From contig CM019717.1 in NCBI GenBank assembly GCA_009760885.1, positions 45,958,866-46,022,865 on the forward strand: a DNA stretch of 64,000 nt. The letters run 5' to 3'. A program made the translations under genes and the position numbers. Shown here piece by piece: positions 10,697 through 20,665 of this stretch; within the stretch, counting starts at the first letter, position 1; each line of letters begins with the position of its first letter. The DNA comes from Achatina immaculata. Lineage: Eukaryota; Mollusca; Gastropoda; Stylommatophora; Achatinidae. The notes under the pieces are model-generated. The model saw nothing but the letters and a program-made list of their open reading frames with translations. It was not told where the DNA came from and did not search any database.

Positions 10697-11630
10697 TTAA
10701 ACGTCATATAGGGCTCGCAAAGTAGTTCGCCAATTTTTCCTGTCTTCGGCGAGTCTTTCAATTTCATCAAAGGATTTTATGCCTGTTAATTTGGCCTCTC
10801 TTAACAATGTCCTCTTCAGAGTTTCACGCGGTCTGCCTCTTTTTCTTCGGCCTGTTGTGTTCCACTTGATAGCTTGTTTTGGGATTCTTTGATCATTTCT
10901 TCTCATCAAGTGACCAACATATGTCCATCTCCTTTTCCTGATCACCAATGAGACTGGTTGTTGTTCAATCATCTGTCTTATCTCTGTCATCATCATCATC
11001 ATGTGCCGTGCCGACTGGCGTTGGCTATTATGCTTCTCCAGAGTACGCGATCCTTCATGCATGCCATCAGCTCAGTTGGTGATCTCCTCTCACACCATCC
11101 CGTCAGACTGTCCAGTATCATTTCTCTTGGTCTTCCTCTTGATCTTCTTCCTTCTATTTTTCCTGTTGTTATAATATTTTCAATGCCCCCTCTTCTCATT
11201 GCATGTCCTATGAAAGTACATTGTCTCTCTCTTATCTTTTTGACAAGGTTTTTTGTCTCTCCAGCTCTTCTCCTACATTCTTCATTAGTTATTTTTGCTG
11301 TCCAGGGGATTCGCAACATTCTTCTAATAAACCACATTTCTGCTGCTTCCAATGATTTTTGTGCAGACCTGCCTATTGTCCATGATTCACTTCCATATAA
11401 CAAGATAGGTTCAATATAGCATTTTAGTACTCGTTTTCTAACATTCATTGATAAGGATGTGTTGGTCAATATGTTTCTCATTCTCTGAAATGCAGTCTTT
11501 GCTTGGCCTATTCTGTTCCTAATTTCTTATCTCTGTATTGTTCTTGAATTCATTCCACTTGATGCCGAGTATTTTCCTTAGGCATTTGTTTTCAAAAGAG
11601 TCTATCTTAATTTATTTTATACCTTAAATA
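10697..11630 (-). pseudogene. LINE-B C-terminal fragment, split by LINE-A (copy 1)
   Basis: On the minus strand, LINE-B reads IDSFENKCLRKILGIKWNEF near 11560-11620. It is then interrupted at 11524 and resumes at 10987 with TEIRQMIEQQPVSLVI, RRWTYVGHLMRR and GRPRETLKR, ending LRALYDV-stop at 10697. This is the standard LINE C-terminal end with its RGRPR block. After the stop the sequence reads as short AAGATA-like repeats, which may be this family's tail. EN and RT cores are missing. The open frame across the junction (10697-11062) is a chimera with LINE-A sequence. Confidence 0.8.
10988..11524 (-). mobile_element. LINE-A insertion in LINE-B (copy 1)
   Basis: The insertion is 537 bp long and precisely bounded by a perfect 12-bp TSD, TCTTATCTCTGT at 10976-10987 and 11525-11536. 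On the minus strand it starts within RNRIGQAKTAFQRMRNIL and stays open through SRHGT-stop (10999-11481), ending in (ATG)n. It is 5'-truncated and lacks EN and RT. It is a close relative of the copy at 8804. Confidence 0.93.
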
Positions 11631-11865
11631 TATTATGTGATATACGAACAAAACATCTAGACCTGTAAACAGGTTACAATTTAATGTTCGAACCGCAAAG
11701 TTTAAAAATAGATATTGTTTCTGTATAAATAAATATTAAAATAACTATAAAGTGTCGTTAGTAAGTTATTCCTGAGAATGTTATTGCAAAGTTTGAAAGA
11801 TTATTTTATGTTATTAAGAAATAGATTTGTTCACGGGATATGAACAGCTGAAAGACTTTTAAAAT

Positions 11866-12240
11866 AGTCAGCGCTAAGATGATAGTCAGCACTACGATGA
11901 TACTCAGCACTAAGATGATAGTCAGCACTAAGATGATAGTCCGAGCTAAGATGATGAGTCAGCGCTAAGATGATAGTCAGCACTAAGATGATAGCGCTAT
12001 GATGATAGTCAGCACTAAGATGATAGTCAGCGCTAAGATGATAGTCAGCACTAAGATGATAGTCAGCGCTAAGATGATAGTGCTAAGATGATAGTCAGCG
12101 CTAAGATGATAGTCAGCACTAAGATGATAGCGCTAAGATGATAGTCAGCACTAAGATGACAGTAAGCACTAAGATGACAGTCAGCGCTAAGATGATAGTC
12201 AGCACTAAGACGATAGCGCTAAGATGATAGTCAGCACTAA
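11866..12240. repeat. 18-bp minisatellite (copy 1)
   Basis: The basic unit is AGTCAGCACTAAGATGAT, with variants (AGCGCT for AGCACT) and frequent 14-bp short units lacking AGTC. The array ends abruptly at 12240, where duplication copy 2 begins with TCTCTC. Confidence 0.93.
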
Positions 12241-12476
12241 GTCTCTCTCTCTCTCTCTTTAATCGGTAATTCACGGGTAATTGTCGGTTAACGTGATCAC
12301 TTGTTTTGATAATGACAAATCAGTGCTGAAATGAACCACACTTCGTAGCCATACTCGCTAAATTATATACCATTCTTTTTTTTTTTTTTGACGTATCCAA
12401 AGCGAGGAAAGACAAATATTATACTACTGAGCAGCAATTATCTTATCTTCTTATATCTTATATCCTTCCGGTGCCG

Positions 12477-13410
12477 TTAAACGTCACATAGGGCTCGCAA
12501 AGTAGTTCGCCAATTTTTCCTGTCTTCGGCGAGTCTTTCAACCTCATCAAAGGATTTTATGCCTGTTAATTTGGCCTCTCTTAACAATGTCCTCTTCAGA
12601 GTTTCACGCGGTCTGCCTCCTTTTCTTTGGCCTGTTGTGTTCCACTTGATAGCTTGTTTTGGGATTCTTTGATCATTTCTTCTCATCAAGTGACCAACAT
12701 ATGTCCATCTCCTTTTACTGATCACCAATGAGACTGGTTGTTGTTCAATCATCTGTCTTATCTCTGTCATCATCATCATCATGTGCCGTGCCGACTGGCG
12801 TTGGCTATTATGCTTCTCCAGAGTACGCGATCCTTCATGCATGCCATCAGCTCAGTTGGTGATCTCCTCTCACACCATCCCGTCAGACTGTCCAGTATCA
12901 TTTCTCTTGGTCTTCCTCTTGATCTTCTTCCTTCTATTTTTCCTGTTGTTATAATATTTTCAATGCCCCCTCTTCTCATTGCATGTCCTATGAAAGTACA
13001 TTGTCTCTCTCTTATCTTTTTGACAAGGTTTTTTGTCTCTCCAGCTCTTCTCCTACATTCTTCATTAGTTATTTTTGCTGTCCAGGGGATTCGCAACATT
13101 CTTCTAATAAACCACATTTCTGCTGCTTCCAATGATTTTTGTGCAGACCTGCCTATTGTCCATGATTCACTTCCATATAACAAGATAGGTTCAATATAGC
13201 ATTTTAGTACTCGTTTTCTAACATTCATTGATAAGGATGTGTTGGTCAATATGTTTCTCATTCTCTGAAATGCAGTCTTTGCTTGGCCTATTCTGTTCCT
13301 AATTTCTTATCTCTGTATTGTTCTTGAATTCATTCCACTTGATGCCGAGTATTTTCCTTAGGCATTTGTTTTCAAAAGAGTCTATCTTAATTTATTTTAT
13401 ACCTTAAATA
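12477..13410 (-). pseudogene. LINE-B C-terminal fragment, split by LINE-A (copy 2)
   Basis: This is the duplicated counterpart of 10697-11630. It differs at a few residues, for example RKRR changed to SKRR, GRRKRG to GQRKGG and FDEIE to FDEVE, and it ends LRALCDV-stop. The same LINE-A interruption is present. Confidence 0.8.
12768..13304 (-). mobile_element. LINE-A insertion in LINE-B (copy 2)
   Basis: This is the duplicate of 10988-11524 with the same flanking TCTTATCTCTGT repeats (12756-12767 and 13305-13316). The encoded 160-codon frame (12779-13261) is the same peptide as in copy 1, so very little change has accumulated since the duplication. Confidence 0.93.
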
Positions 13411-13645
13411 TATTATGTGATATACGAACAAAACATCTAGACCTGTAAACAGGTTACAATTTAATGTTCGAACCGCAAAGTTTAAAAATAGATATTGTTT
13501 CTGTATAAATAAATATTAAAATAACTATAAAGTGTCGTTAGTAAGTTATTCCTGAGAATGTTATTGCAAAGTTTGAAAGATTATTTTATGTTATTAAGAA
13601 ATAGATTTGTTCACGGGATATGAACAGCTGAAAGACTTTTAAAAT

Positions 13646-14236
13646 AGTCAGCGCTAAGATGATAGTCAGCACTACGATGATACTCAGCACTAAGATGATA
13701 GTCAGCACTAAGATGATAGTCCGAGCTAAGATGATGAGTCAGCGCTAAGATGATGAGTCAGCACTAAGATGATAGCGCTATGATGATAGTCAGCACTAAG
13801 ATGATAGCGCTAAGATAATAGTCAGCACTAAGATGATAGTCAGCGCTAAGATGATAGTGCTAAGATGATAGTCAGCGCTAAGATGATAGTCAGCACTAAG
13901 ATGATAGCGCTAAGATGATAGTCAGCACTAAGATGACAGTAAGCACTAAGATGACAGTCAGCGCTAAGATGATAGTCAGCACTAAGACGATAGCGCTAAG
14001 ATGATAGTCAGCACTAAGGTGATAGCGCTAAGATGATAGTCAGCACTAAGACGATAGCGCTAAGATGATAGTCAGCACTAAGACGATAGCGCTAAGATGA
14101 TAGTCAGCACTAAGACGATAGCGCTAAGATGATAGTCAGCACTAAGACGATAGCGCTAAGATGATAGTCAGCACTAAGACGATAGCGCTAAGATGATAGT
14201 CAGCACTAAGATGATAGCGCTAAGATGATAGTCAGC
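13646..14236. repeat. 18-bp minisatellite with 32-bp higher-order units (copy 2)
   Basis: It starts like the array at 11866. From about 14010 to 14220 it settles into a regular alternation of an 18-bp and a 14-bp unit, giving a 32-bp higher-order repeat marked by AAGACGATAGCGCTAAG. At least six consecutive higher-order copies are visible. Confidence 0.9.
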
Positions 14237-14422
14237 GATTGAAAGAAACACATAAATAAAATCGAACAGAAAATCATTAAAAATCAGTCAAACTAAGGAT
14301 AAAACCGACTTTTTTTGGATAACACAACCAGTTGCTGAACCAGTGATGTCAGGAACAAAATGGTTCTTTCATGAATCACAGTTGGCGGGGGGGGGGGAAG
14401 GGGAAGGGGTGCATTGCTCAAG

Positions 14423-15147
14423 GGCCATAAGACTTTTTTGTTTTAAAGCAGAGCCATAAGATTTTATATTTTAAGGCAGGACCATAAGACTTTTTTGTTT
14501 TAAGGTAGAGCCATAAGATTTTATATTTTAAGGCAGGACCATAAGACTTTTTTGTTTTAAAGCAGAGCCATAAGATTTTATATTTTAAGGCAGGACCATA
14601 AGACTTTTTTGTTTTAAGGTAGAGCCATAAGATTTTATATTTTAAGGCAGGACCATAAGACTTTTTGTTCTAAAGCAGAGCCATAAGATTTTATATTTTA
14701 AGGCAGGACCATAAGACTTTTTTGTTTTAAAGCAGGGCCGTTTTATATTTTAAGGCAGGACCGTAAGACTTTTTTGTTTTAAGGTAGGGCCATAAGATTT
14801 TATATTTTAAGACAGGACCATAAGACTTTTTTGTTTTAAAGCAGAGCCATGAGATTTTATATTATAAGGCAGGACCATAAGACTTTTTTGTTTTAAGGTG
14901 GGACCATAAGATTTTATATTTTAAGACAGGACCATAAACCTTTTTTGTTTTAAAGCAGGGCCATAAGATTTTATATTTTAAGGCAGGACCATAAAACATT
15001 TTTGTTTTAAGGTAGGGCCATAAGACTTTTTTGTTTTAAGGCAGGACCATAAGACTTTTTTGTTTTAAAGCAGGGCCATAAGATTTTATATTTTAAGGCA
15101 GGACCATAAGACTTTTTTGTTTTAAGGTAGACCCATAAGACCTTTTT
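14423..15147. repeat. 57-bp dimeric minisatellite
   Basis: Two related subunits alternate: CCATAAGACTTTTTTG plus TTTTAARGCAGRG (29 bp) and CCATAAGATTTTATAT plus TTTAAGGCAGGA (28 bp). About 12 dimers are present, with a few units out of phase near 14740 and 15010-15060. Confidence 0.93.
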
Positions 15148-15154
15148 GTTTTAA

Positions 15155-15530
15155 GGCTTCATCATCATCATCATCATCATCATCATTGTCGTCGTCGTCA
15201 TTATCATAATCATCATCATTGTCGTCGTTGTAGCCTTTCACTCTTTTGATTCCTTAAGAGCATAGACCACGGATAAAGGCTCTCCAATCATCCCTGTTCT
15301 TGGAATTATTCTCTGCTTCCTTACATGCGTATCTCTTGTCTCTGAGACAAAGTTTCCTAGTTTTCCTCTCGGTGCTTCTGTAACGTTCCGGTTTTTTACA
15401 GGGAACAAGTCGTTACCCTATCCCCCAACCTTCTTAATCACCTCTTACGACATGCGTGGAAGGTGGCAGTGGTTCTATTCTTTTCTCCCCAGGGGTCCCC
15501 GTAACCACACGGATGGATTATGACCTTAGC
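15155..15530 (-). mobile_element. LINE 3' end with (ATG)n/(ACG)n tail, between two satellites
   Basis: On the minus strand the last coding part reads RDDWRAFIRGLCS-stop. This is the typical W-R-x-x-L end of LINE ORF2 proteins. About 30 bp later comes a compound (ACG)n(ATG)n tail covering 15155-15232. Upstream is CATGTCGTAAGAGGTGATTA, a short motif that I associate with invertebrate retroposons, though I cannot name the family. The frame is broken and the 5' limit at about 15530, where the 46-bp satellite begins, is approximate. Confidence 0.55.
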
Positions 15531-16291
15531 GCCTGCTAAAACTAATCTTCTCTGTTCAGAAACACGAATCATTGAGGTTTTTAGTACTAATCTTCTCTGT
15601 CCAGCAATATAAGAATCAATGAGGTTTTTAGTACTAATCTTCTCTGTCCAGCAGTACAAGAATCATTGAGGTTTTTAGTACTAATCTTCTCTGTCCAGCA
15701 ATATAAGAGTCAATGAGGTTTTTAGTATTACTCTTCTCTGTACAATAATACAAGAATCATTGAGGTTTTTAGTATTACTCTTCTCTGTCTAGCAATACAA
15801 GAATCATTGAGGTTTTTAGTATTATTCTTCTCTGTCCAGCAACACAAGAATCATTGGGGTTTTTAGTGATAATCTTCTCAGTTCGGCAATACAAGAATCA
15901 TTAAGTTTTTATTACTAATCTTCTCTGTCCAGAAATACAAGAATCATTAAGTTTTTAGTATTAATCTTCTCTGTCCAACAATACATGAATCATTGAGGTT
16001 GTTAGTTTTAGTCTTCTCTGTCCAGTAATACAAGAAGCATTATGTTTTTAGTATTAATCTTCTCAATTGAGCAATACAAGAATAATTAAGTTTTTAGTAC
16101 TAGTCTTCCCTGTCCAGCAATACAAGAATAATTAAGTTTTTAGTACTAATCTTCCCTGTCCAGCAATACAAGAATCATTAAGTTTTTGTACTAATCTTCT
16201 CTGATCAGTTACACAAGAATCATTGTGGTTTTTAGTACTGATCTTCTCTGTTCAGCAATACAGGAATGAATATGTTTTTAGTACTAATCTT

Positions 16292-17633
16292 GGTTCTAAG
16301 GACTGTTATAGCCGAAGGTGGGGTGAGGGGATACGCTCTCCGCTCCTATTTAATGTCTCCAAGGCGTGCGTCTCGAATAGCCTCTGACAGTCCAGGTCCT
16401 GCTCCTGGCCTTCTCGTGGCAGGATTGTTTAAACTGACAGGAGAAGGGGCGAAGGCGAATATCTGGCGCCTGAAAACCAGACACTTCGGATAGATGACAA
16501 TCTTGTTTGGTAGCTCATCTAGGAGAAGGAAAACTCTGATTTAAAACACGCTGCTGAGATTCTTCAGCTGCCGTGCGTGGGGTGAAACTCCTTCCGGCCA
16601 ATGAAGAAAGTTGCGATTAGAGTTGCCACGCAGCGGCGTCGTGAAAAAGGTGAAGGAAAGGATTAAGTAGTATCGAGGTCAGGACTACTCAAATCACGGC
16701 ACCTCTGTTCTAAAGGCCGGTCATGTCCTATATACACCCATACTGGGGCAGATTGTCTAAATCGGCTTAACCCAGGGGTTAAACTAAGACACTGCTGGCG
16801 AGATTCTTCGGATTCCGCGTGTGGAGTGAAACTCCTCTTAGAAAATGAAGAAAATGAGAAAAATCGATTAGGGTTGCCAGGCGGCGCCGCTGTGAAAAGG
16901 TGATGGAAAGGATAAAGTGAAGTTTAATCGGTATGTCCAATAGTCTCGCGGCGAGAGCTACTCATACCACGACACCTCTGCTCCTGAGGCTGGTAACGTC
17001 CGATATACACCCATACTGGTGAAATATGCCAAAACAGTAAAACCCAGGGGTAAAACTTGATGACTACTCATGTCACTGTACCTTCACTCGAGAGGTCGGT
17101 AACGTCCTAAACACGCCCATACTGCGATAATATGCCTAAACCGGCTCAACCCAGGGGTGAAACTTAATAGTGGCGAGGATTCGTCCTCCTGGATAAAAGC
17201 TCCGTCCTGGCCACGACCACAAAATGCTGAAGTCGGAAGCACTGGACCAGTGCAGTCTAGATAGGCAACCACCTCTCACCCGACGGGGATACATGGATAT
17301 CCAAAAACACGTCGAGGTTTTCCAGTGGAAAAGTCCAACTCTAGGCTGGATGGGCAACCACCTCTCACCCGGCGGGGATATACTGATATCCAAAACACGT
17401 TGAGGTTTTCCGGTGAGAAAGTCCAACTCTAGATTAAACTGGTGCAACGAAAACCACGATGTCACGCAATCCCGCTTATGCGACCCACCCATGCCCCGCG
17501 ATACTCTGAATCTCTTGTGGTCCTCTCGGGGACCACAGGAGGAACACGGGACCTATCGAGGACCTCAAGAGTAAATTCAGTAGGATTACGGGGAGGTCTT
17601 CGTGATAGAAGCGAACGAAGAAGAAGAAGAAGA
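16292..17633 (+). mobile_element. 1.34-kb (GAA)n-tailed non-coding retroposon
   Basis: The element interrupts a satellite unit and ends in (GAA)n at 17615-17633. The 12-bp AGTACTAATCTT lies at both borders (16280-16291 and 17634-17645), and the unit resumes at that motif, which fits a TSD. It is more GC-rich than its surroundings. It has diverged internal repeats of roughly 200-300 bp; blocks such as CACCTCTGCTCCTGAGG, TATACACCCATACTG and CCCAGGGGT recur about every 100-250 bp. No RT, EN or transposase frame is visible. A diverged relative lies in reverse at 47619-48297. It could be a long SINE, or the 5'/3' untranslated part of an unseen LINE. Confidence 0.7.
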
Positions 17634-18481
17634 AGTACTAATCTTTTCTGTCCAGCAATACACGACTCTTTCAGGTTTTTAGTACTAATATTCTCAATTC
17701 AGCAATATAAGAATCATTAAGTTATTAATAATAATCTTCTTTGTTCGCCAACACAAGAATCAATACATGTTTAGTACTAATCTTCTCTGTCCAGCAATAT
17801 AAGAATCACCGAGGTTTTTAGTACTAATCTTCTCTGTCCAGCAATATAAGAATCACCGAGGTTTTTAGTACTTCGTACTCACACTGGCGGTGATGCGTAG
17901 TACCTTGATTTTTGCGATGCGCCTTTTGGCTGAGTACCTTTGACTTCAGCACCTTTCCTTGCTAGGGCAGACTGTGATCTTGCTCGGACTGCCATGAAGA
18001 CAGTGGTGTAGGCTTGTCTGGCCAAAACTTATTTTCCAGCCTCTGGTGGGTGTACTTAAGCCCCTTCTCCATGTCAGATCCAGCATGCAACGCTGGCTGG
18101 CTAGACGGCTTTGAGACAGTTCCAGAGAGACATTCCGACTTGAGATGAGGAATCTGATGAGTGCCTCAGCGATATCCTTTCCCCGCCACCTATAGTCTGC
18201 TGGCTCTGTTTTGTTTACATCATTCTGATAGCCATTGTTGTTAAAATCCATAGGCTTGTCACGTCCTGAATTCATTGGTTTCACACCAGATTTTCCTCAT
18301 CCCTGCTGGCAATCTCCATGTCCCCATTCATCCACCAACCTGACATTACATTTTACAAAAATAACAATTACAATTAGTGTTGATTGCTACAAGTTTCTGG
18401 GCTACAGGATTAGGTCAGAGTTTTTAAGCACACGGATCTATGTTCCCTGTCTCACAAACACTATGTTAAGATAAGTGTGCT
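16784..18481. repeat. Tandem segmental duplication II, copy 1 (1698 bp)
   Basis: The block contains the 3' two thirds of the (GAA)-tailed retroposon, about 245 bp of 46-bp satellite and about 600 bp of unique-looking sequence carrying an open frame. The next copy starts directly at 18482. The junction reads GTGCTC-TAAGACACTG, whereas sequence beyond copy 2 reads GTGCTC-TTAACACAG, so only a few bases of microhomology are visible at the break. Confidence 0.96.
17879..18284 (-). pseudogene. Frameshifted copy of the unrecognised 135-codon frame
   Basis: This is the copy 1 counterpart of 19576-19983. Two single-base differences (GACTTGAG for GACTTTGAG, AAACTTATT for AAACTTTATT) shift the frame, so the peptides agree only over about the first 45 residues. 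It is not a recognised gene. Confidence 0.4.
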
Positions 18482-20180
18482 CTAAGACACTGCTGGCGAG
18501 ATTCTTCGGATTCCGCGTGTGGAGTGAAACTCCTCTTAGAAAATGAAGAAAATGCGAAAAATCGATTAGGGTTGCCAGGCGGCGCCGCTGTGAAAAGGTG
18601 ATGGAAAGGATAAAGTGAAGTTTAATCGGTATGTCCAATAGTCTCGCGGCGAGAGCTACTCATACCACGACACCTCTGCTCCTGAGGCTGGTAACGTCCG
18701 ATATACACCCATACTGGTGAAATATGCCAAAACAGTAAAACCCAGGGGTAAAACTTGATGACTACTCATGTCACTGTACCTTCACTCGAGAGGTCGGTAA
18801 CGTCCTAAACACGCCCATACTGCGATAATATGCCTAAACCGGCTCAACCCAGGGGTGAAACTTAATAGTGGCGAGGATTCGTCCTCCTGGATAAAAGCTC
18901 CGTCCTGGCCACGACCACAAAATGCTGAAGTCGGAAGCACTGGACCAGTGCAGTCTAGATAGGCAACCACCTCTCACCCGACGGGGATACATGGATATCC
19001 AAAACACGTCGAGGTTTTCCAGTGGAAAAGTCCAACTCTAGGCTGGATGGGCAACCACCTCTCACCCGGCGGGGATATACTGATATCCAAAACACGTTGA
19101 GGTTTTCCGGTGAGAAAGTCCAACTCTAGATTAAACTGGTGCAACGAAAACCACGATGTCACGCAATCCCGCTTATGCGACCCACCCATGCCCCGCGATA
19201 CTCTGAATCTCTTGTGGTCCTCTCGGGGACCACAGGAGGAACACGGGACCTATCGAGGACCTCAAGAGTAAATTCAGTAGGATTACGGGGAGGTCTTCGT
19301 GATAGAAGCGAACGAAGAAGAAGAAGAAGAAGTACTAATCTTTTCTGTCCAGCAATACACGACTCTTTCAGGTTTTTAGTACTAATATTCTCAATTCAGC
19401 AATATAAGAATCATTAAGTTATTAATAATAATCTTCTTTGTTCGCCAACACAAGAATCAATACATATTTAGTACTAATCTTCTCTGTCCAGCAATATAAG
19501 AATCACCGAGGTTTTTAGTACTAATCTTCTCTGTCCAGCAATATAAGAATCACCGAGGTTTTTAGTACTTCGTACTCACACTGGCGGTGATGCGTAGTAC
19601 CTTGATTTTTGCGATGCGCCTTTTGGCTGAGTACCTTTGACTTCAGCACCTTTCCTTGCTAGGGCAGACTGTGATCTTGCTCGGACTGCCATGAAGACAG
19701 TGGTGTAGGCTTGTCTGGCCAAAACTTTATTTTCCAGCCTCTGGTGGGTGTACTTAAGCCCCTTCTCCATGTCAGATCCAGCATGCAACGCTGGCTGGCT
19801 AGACGGCTTTGAGACAGTTCCAGAGAGACATTCCGACTTTGAGATGAGGAATCTGATGAGTGCCTCAGCGATATCCTTTCCCCGCCACCTATAGTCTGCT
19901 GGCTCTGTTTTGTTTACATCATTCTGATAGCCATTGTTGTTAAAATCCATAGGCTTGTCACGTCCTGAATTCATTGGTTTCACACCAGATTTTCCTCATC
20001 CCTGCTGGCAATCTCCATGTCCCCATTCATCCACCAACCTGACATTACATTTTACAAAAATAACAATTACAATTAGTGTTGATTGCTACAAGTTTCTGGG
20101 CTACAGGATTAGGTCAGAGTTTTTAAGCACACGGATCTATGTTCCCTGTCTCACAAACACTATGTTAAGATAAGTGTGCT
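18482..20180. repeat. Tandem segmental duplication II, copy 2
   Basis: Near-identical to 16784-18481. The differences I could see are single-base: AATGAG/AATGCG near 18556, CCAAAAAC/CCAAAAC near 19000, TGTTTAG/TATTTAG near 19466 and one extra T each in AAACTTTATT and GACTTTGAG. The last two restore a longer reading frame in this copy. Confidence 0.96.
19576..19983 (-). CDS. Unrecognised 135-codon open frame in duplication II
   Basis: I do not recognise this product. The frame starts MKPMNSGRDKPMDFNNNG, has an acidic-to-basic gradient and ends QKSRYYASPPV-stop exactly where the 46-bp satellite begins. No signal peptide, membrane segment or catalytic motif is visible. The middle (KYTHQRLENKVLARQAYTTV) could form helices. 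Sequence here is more GC-rich and less repetitive than the flanks, so it may be a captured exon or gag-like fragment. The tandem copy at 17879-18284 is frameshifted, which argues against strong selection. I treat it as hypothetical and possibly not coding. Confidence 0.25.
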   Translation of the reverse strand: MKPMNSGRDKPMDFNNNGYQNDVNKTEPADYRWRGKDIAEALIRFLISKSECLSGTVSKPSSQPALHAGSDMEKGLKYTHQRLENKVLARQAYTTVFMAVRARSQSALARKGAEVKGTQPKGASQKSRYYASPPV

Positions 20181-20665
20181 CTTAACACAGTTGTTCCCAG
20201 GTTGGATTTATAGTACTAATCTTCTCAGTTCAGTGGTACAAGAATCACTGAGGTTTTTAGTACTAAGCTTCTCTGTCCAGCTATACAAGAATCATTAACT
20301 TTTCTTTAGTACTAATCTTCTCTGTTCAGCAATAAAAGAATCTTTAAGTTTTTGGTACTAACCTTCTCTGTCCAGCAATACAAGAATCATTAACTTTTCT
20401 TTAGTACTAATCTTCTCTGTTCAGCAATACAAGAATCTTTTAGTTTTTGGTACTAACCTTCTCTGTCCAGCAATACAAGAATCATTAAGTTTTTAGTACT
20501 AATCTTCTCTGTCCTGCACTACAAGAAGCATTAAGATTTTAGTACTAATCTTCTAAGTTCAGCAATACAAGAATCATTTATTTTTTAGCATTAATATTCT
20601 CTGTTCAGTAATACAAGTATCACTGAACATCTAAAACTAATCTTCGCAGCCTAGTAATACAACAG

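Larger units (their letters stand above)
10432..12240. repeat. Tandem segmental duplication I, copy 1 (~1.8 kb)
   Basis: The block starts in a (TC)n tract at about 10432 and carries a LINE-B fragment with nested LINE-A, about 230 bp of unique flank and an 18-bp satellite. The same order follows immediately at 12241-14236 with near-identical sequence (period 1780-1786 bp). Visible differences are few, for example ACCGG/ACGGG and ATTTCATC/ACCTCATC near the LINE-B end. The duplication includes the LINE-A target duplications, so it postdates that insertion. Confidence 0.95.
12241..14236. repeat. Tandem segmental duplication I, copy 2
   Basis: This is the second copy of the 10432-12240 block. It has a shorter (TC)n start and a longer 18-bp satellite end (about 590 bp against 375 bp). 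Unique flanks, both LINE pieces and their nested target duplications are retained. The extra length lies almost wholly in the satellite, so the array has changed in size since the duplication. Confidence 0.95.
15535..20665. repeat. 46-bp satellite array, interrupted
   Basis: Units of 45-48 bp carry AGTACTAATCTTCTCTGTCC and CAATACAAGAATCATT. The array occupies 15535-16291, 17634-17878, 19333-19577 and 20203-20660. It is interrupted by a (GAA)-tailed retroposon and then by a tandem duplication that copied part of both. Units diverge by several substitutions each, so the array is older than the duplication inside it. Confidence 0.93.

Noticed and set aside
10958..11419. Plus-strand 153-codon frame with a His run
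   Set aside because: Antisense of the LINE-A C-terminal frame; the His run is the (CAT)n tail.
15535..20665. LTR retrotransposon suggested by the long direct repeats at 16784 and 18482
   Set aside because: The repeats are directly adjacent with no internal pol/gag region, and TG...CA ends are absent; this is a tandem duplication.
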